DNA of 8,519 nucleotides from Deltaproteobacteria bacterium. GTDB lineage: Bacteria > Desulfobacterota > DSM-4660 > Desulfatiglandales > B25-G16. A program made the position numbers and the translations under genes. The stretch is taken from positions 1 to 8,519 of the forward strand of contig JAFDDS010000013.1 in NCBI GenBank assembly GCA_019310745.1, in the 5' to 3' direction. The notes under the pieces were generated by a model that searched no databases, had not been told where the DNA came from, and saw only the letters and a program-made list of their open reading frames with translations. How positions within the stretch are numbered: position 1 is the stretch's first letter; each line of letters starts with the position of its first letter. Of this stretch, positions 6,905 through 8,519 are shown piece by piece.

Positions 6905-6910
6905 TGCGGT
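6850..6910 (+). repeat. attC-like recombination site (59-be type)
   Basis: A 61-bp imperfect palindrome. Outer arms ACCGAAC (6850-6856) and GTGCGGT (6904-6910) pair at 6 of 7 positions. After an unpaired CAGTCA on the left (and a single C on the right), CTG (6863-6865) pairs with CAG (6900-6902), two bases CT (6898-6899) bulge, and CTGAGGG-A-CGCT (6866-6877) pairs with AGCG-C-CCCTCAG (6886-6897) apart from one A/C mismatch, closing on an 8-base loop. Outer core pair, unpaired spacer, inner stem with extrahelical bases and terminal loop are the parts of attC sites, and the length is near the short end of that class. The right core reads GTG instead of GTT. A plain transcription terminator is less likely, since no T-tract follows. 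Confidence 0.6.
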
Positions 6911-6943
6911 AAATAAATCTTATTATCCCTTAATGGTGAAAAG

Positions 6944-7231
6944 ATGAAAAAAATATTTGATGGTAAAAAGAAAGCAAAATTGGGCACTGAAAAGAATCCC
7001 GCTGTTGTAAATGTACAAACAGAAGAAAGAGAGAAGGAATTAGAATCAGTATTTGAAAAAAACGGTTGGAAATACACAATTGAATTGGAACCAGATAAAC
7101 CTGAGGATATTACAAACTTAGAAATATTGTTGAATCCACTAAAAACAAAGATTGCCGAAAAGAAAGTGGGACGCAATGAGCCCTGCCCATGTGGAAGCGG
7201 TAAAAAGTATAAAAAATGCTGTGGTAAATAA
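6944..7231 (+). CDS. SEC-C motif small protein, PBPRA1643-like
   Basis: A 95-residue basic, soluble protein. The C-terminus [20 protein letters not shown] (76-95) is a complete SEC-C zinc-binding motif with C81, C83, C92 and C93, as at the end of SecA but here on a small protein without an ATPase. The N-terminal part, with [18 protein letters not shown] (12-29) and [12 protein letters not shown] (54-65), matches my memory of the PBPRA1643-type SWIM/SEC-C family, whose function is not known. The ATG is preceded by GGTGAAAAG, a weak RBS. It starts 33 bp after the attC-like site in the same orientation, which suggests a second cassette, but no attC-like structure was found after its stop codon. 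It may instead be the original chromosomal neighbour. Confidence 0.82.
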   Translation: MKKIFDGKKKAKLGTEKNPAVVNVQTEEREKELESVFEKNGWKYTIELEPDKPEDITNLEILLNPLKTKIAEKKVGRNEPCPCGSGKKYKKCCGK

Positions 7232-7267
7232 GGCTTTATTACATTCAAATATAGGGGTCAAGTCCCA

Positions 7268-7290
7268 GTTAAATAGGCTGCGCATTTAAC
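7268..7290. repeat. perfect 7-bp inverted repeat, possible weak terminator of the SEC-C gene
   Basis: GTTAAAT (7268-7274) and ATTTAAC (7284-7290) enclose the 9-base loop AGGCTGCGC. A run of seven T begins ten bases later (7301). The stem is AT-rich and the T-run is too far away for a textbook rho-independent terminator, but it is the only such structure after the SEC-C gene. Confidence 0.3.
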
Positions 7291-7341
7291 AGGATAAATC
7301 TTTTTTTGACAAAACTTCTTTACCGTGAATTTCAGTAAATA

Positions 7342-7387
7342 GGGTTAGGTTTAAGTAATTAAGGATTTAAAATGAAAAGTCTAACCC
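7342..7387. repeat. inverted repeat GGGTTAG/CTAACCC
   Basis: GGGTTAG (7342-7348) and CTAACCC (7381-7387) are perfect complements separated by 32 bp of AT-rich DNA. The arms contain GTTAGGT and GTCTAAC, which fit the classical integron core consensus, but in the wrong order for an attC site. Role unknown. Confidence 0.3.
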
Positions 7388-7488
7388 ATCAATCCACCCG
7401 ATCGCTATTCTGCTCGCGCCCTTCGACAACCTCAAGGCTTTCAGCTTCATAGATGCAGGTGATCTTTACTTTATACACTAGCTATCTG

Positions 7489-7516
7489 TTAAAGAATATA
7501 TTACTGATTATATGAT
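7489..7516 (+). promoter_or_regulatory. weak candidate promoter of the DUF4389 gene
   Basis: TTAAAG (7489-7494) and TATGAT (7511-7516, 5/6 match to TATAAT) are separated by 16 bp in a locally AT-rich stretch, about 28 bp before the start codon. The -35 is poor. A promoter is expected here because the upstream 300 bp is non-coding. Confidence 0.3.
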
Positions 7517-7530
7517 AATAAATTATAAAC

Positions 7531-7536
7531 AGGAGG
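7531..7536 (+). promoter_or_regulatory. strong ribosome binding site AGGAGG
   Basis: AGGAGG lies seven bases before the ATG at 7544. It is the best Shine-Dalgarno sequence in the window and fixes the start of the DUF4389 gene. Confidence 0.8.
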
Positions 7537-7543
7537 TTTAGCC

Positions 7544-8176
7544 ATGGCAGAAGCGAAAGAGCAATACCCTGTCAGTTTAAGTATTGATTACTCTGAACGG
7601 GCTGACAAGCTTACTACTTTTTTCCGGATTTTTACTGTCATTCCTATTTTGATCATCTTTGCTTTACTTATCGGTGGTCATAATGAAACAAACTCTGTAC
7701 AAGGCTGTAAATCTATTTGCTACGGCGGTGGGCTTGTATTTGCCCCGACGCTATTAATGATTCTTTTCCGGCAAAAGTATCCTAGGTGGTGGTTTGACTG
7801 GAATGTTTCTCTAACCAAGTTTTGTACGAGGGTTTTTTCCTATGTATTGCTGCTCAGACATGAATACCCTTCAACAGATGAAGAGCAAGCGGTTCACATT
7901 GAAATACCTTACCCTGATGCAAAAGTAGAGCTTCATCGTGGAATGCCCCTTGTGAAGTGGTTTTTGGCCATTCCACACTTGATTATTCTCTGTTTTCTTT
8001 ATATCGCTGTAGCGATTTGCACAATCATTTCCTGGTTTGCCATACTGTTTACTGGAAATTATCCAAGAGGTTTGTTTGATTTCGTAGTTGGTGTCATAAG
8101 ATGGTCACTCAGAGTAAGCGTATATGCTTTCCTATTGACTACCGACCGATATCCACCATTTAAATTGAGCGAATAA
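7544..8176 (+). CDS. DUF4389 domain-containing integral membrane protein
   Basis: A 210-residue inner-membrane protein with about four to five hydrophobic segments (24-45, 62-77, 92-105, 137-168, 177-198). It has two related copies of one unit. Residues 78-109 contain KYPRWWFDW..., R96-V, YVLLL and EYP; residues 172-204 contain NYPRGLFDF..., R190-V, YAFLL and RYPP. This YPR-x-x-FD(F/W) ... (E/R)YP repeat is the hallmark I associate with DUF4389, which often occurs twice per protein; its biochemical function is unknown to me. The hydrophilic stretch 107-134 links the halves. The next gene encodes an exported envelope protein 31 bp downstream, so the two are probably co-transcribed, suggesting a cell-envelope role. 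The start is fixed by AGGAGG at 7531-7536. Confidence 0.85.
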   Translation: MAEAKEQYPVSLSIDYSERADKLTTFFRIFTVIPILIIFALLIGGHNETNSVQGCKSICYGGGLVFAPTLLMILFRQKYPRWWFDWNVSLTKFCTRVFSYVLLLRHEYPSTDEEQAVHIEIPYPDAKVELHRGMPLVKWFLAIPHLIILCFLYIAVAICTIISWFAILFTGNYPRGLFDFVVGVIRWSLRVSVYAFLLTTDRYPPFKLSE

Positions 8177-8207
8177 CTATTAGGTTGAGTTCAGTAAAGG
8201 GGTCACC

Positions 8208-8519
8208 ATGAAACCTATTTTTCGGGTATGCACAATTATTTTCATCGTATTGATTATGGCCAGTATCACTTATGCGAATAAAGACCGGAAAGGAAGCAGT
8301 GACTACCCGCTGATATCCAGGATGCCCGGCTTCTGGATTGCTGCCTATCAAGAGAGCGAGTACGATTCGCATACATTTCGCGATAGTACCAATAATAAAA
8401 TTATCATTGAGGGGCATAAGTATTTCATCGAGTATCGTCTGAAAAAAGGAGGCCAAGAACCGGGTCGTCTGATGATACTCAATAATCATGAAAATGCCTT
8501 GAAAAAGATAGATGCTGAA
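8208..8519 (+). CDS. exported envelope protein, N-terminal part of an OmpA-associated family (3' truncated by window edge)
   Basis: The frame opens at ATG 8208 and runs through the window end without a stop (104 codons seen). GGGG at 8199-8202 is a suitable RBS. Residues 1-23 form a signal peptide: basic start, hydrophobic core CTIIFIVLIMASI, and TYA as a plausible signal peptidase I site before NK. The mature start has DYPLISRMPGF (32-42) and EGHKYFIEYRLKKGG (68-82) followed by LNNHENALKK. This is the pattern I recall from the N-terminal domain of periplasmic or outer-membrane proteins that carry a C-terminal OmpA peptidoglycan-binding domain, common in Desulfobacterota and related groups. 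The OmpA domain itself would lie outside the window, so that part is inference. It is probably in an operon with the DUF4389 gene. Confidence 0.78.
   Translation, partial: MKPIFRVCTIIFIVLIMASITYANKDRKGSSDYPLISRMPGFWIAAYQESEYDSHTFRDSTNNKIIIEGHKYFIEYRLKKGGQEPGRLMILNNHENALKKIDAE

Larger units (their letters stand above)
7232..7543. other. 312-bp intergenic region with small repeats
   Basis: No gene is supported here. It contains GGGGTCAAGTCCC (7255-7267), the inverted repeat GTTAAAT/ATTTAAC (7268-7290), a T7 run (7301-7307), a second inverted repeat GGGTTAG/CTAACCC (7342-7387), a stretch of higher GC containing GCCCTTCGACAACCTCAAGGC (7418-7438 approximately), and the upstream region of the DUF4389 gene. 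The mix looks like decayed repeat sequences rather than an RNA gene. Confidence 0.5.

Noticed and set aside
6787..7248. Minus-strand open frame of about 150 codons across the attC-like site and SEC-C gene
   Set aside because: It is antisense to the SEC-C gene and the end of the GIY-YIG-like gene, both of which show conserved motifs; its Phe/Ser-rich translation is typical of a shadow frame.
7306..7311. TTGACA as a -35 of a plus-strand promoter
   Set aside because: No acceptable -10 hexamer lies 16-18 bp downstream, and the next gene begins more than 230 bp away.
7284..7350. ATTTAAC (7284-7290) and GTTAGGT (7344-7350) as the cores of a second attC site after the SEC-C gene
   Set aside because: Both fit the RYYYAAC and GTTRRRY consensus and the spacing is possible, but they pair at only 5 of 7 positions and no inner stem forms between them.
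8160..8489. Minus-strand open frame opposite the exported protein
   Set aside because: The plus-strand frame has an RBS, a signal peptide and family-like motifs; the opposite frame has none.

Overview
The window looks like chromosomal DNA of a Gram-negative, type IV-piliated bacterium. The gene types fit a Desulfobacterota-like ('deltaproteobacterial') or Nitrospirota-like genome: a PilT/PilU ATPase, a zinc-ribbon/receiver-like protein, an RND efflux pair, a DUF4389 membrane protein and an OmpA-type envelope protein. This placement rests on protein style only and there is no rRNA or other marker, so treat it as a guess.

Layout. (1) 1-1568, plus strand: the 3' part of a PilT/PilU-type twitching ATPase, then a protein with an MJ0042-type zinc ribbon and a degenerate response-regulator receiver domain. 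(2) 1623-5861, minus strand, convergent with region 1: a two-gene efflux operon. It has a lipoprotein-like periplasmic adaptor (promoter-proximal) and an RND inner-membrane pump whose ATG directly abuts the adaptor's stop codon. A promoter-like TTGACA and a 10-bp palindrome lie upstream. No outer-membrane channel gene is in the window. (3) 5862-6358: about 500 bp of AT-rich, apparently non-coding DNA with several hairpins. (4) 6359-about 7231: a small accessory segment. A GIY-YIG-like protein gene is bracketed by GTTCGGT and its exact complement ACCGAAC, and is followed by a 61-bp imperfect palindrome with the architecture of an integron attC site. I read this as an integron-type gene cassette with no integrase in view. 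A SEC-C-motif protein of the PBPRA1643 type follows in the same orientation. (5) 7232-7543: non-coding DNA with small inverted repeats resembling degenerate REP-type sequences. (6) 7544-8519: a DUF4389 membrane protein and the 5' part of an exported OmpA-associated protein, probably one operon.

How the parts relate: the pilus genes and the efflux operon are separate convergent units. The efflux pair would form the inner two-thirds of a tripartite pump. The cassette-like segment sits in the gap between the efflux operon and the DUF4389/envelope operon. It is the only clearly accessory part of the window and holds the most interesting signal.
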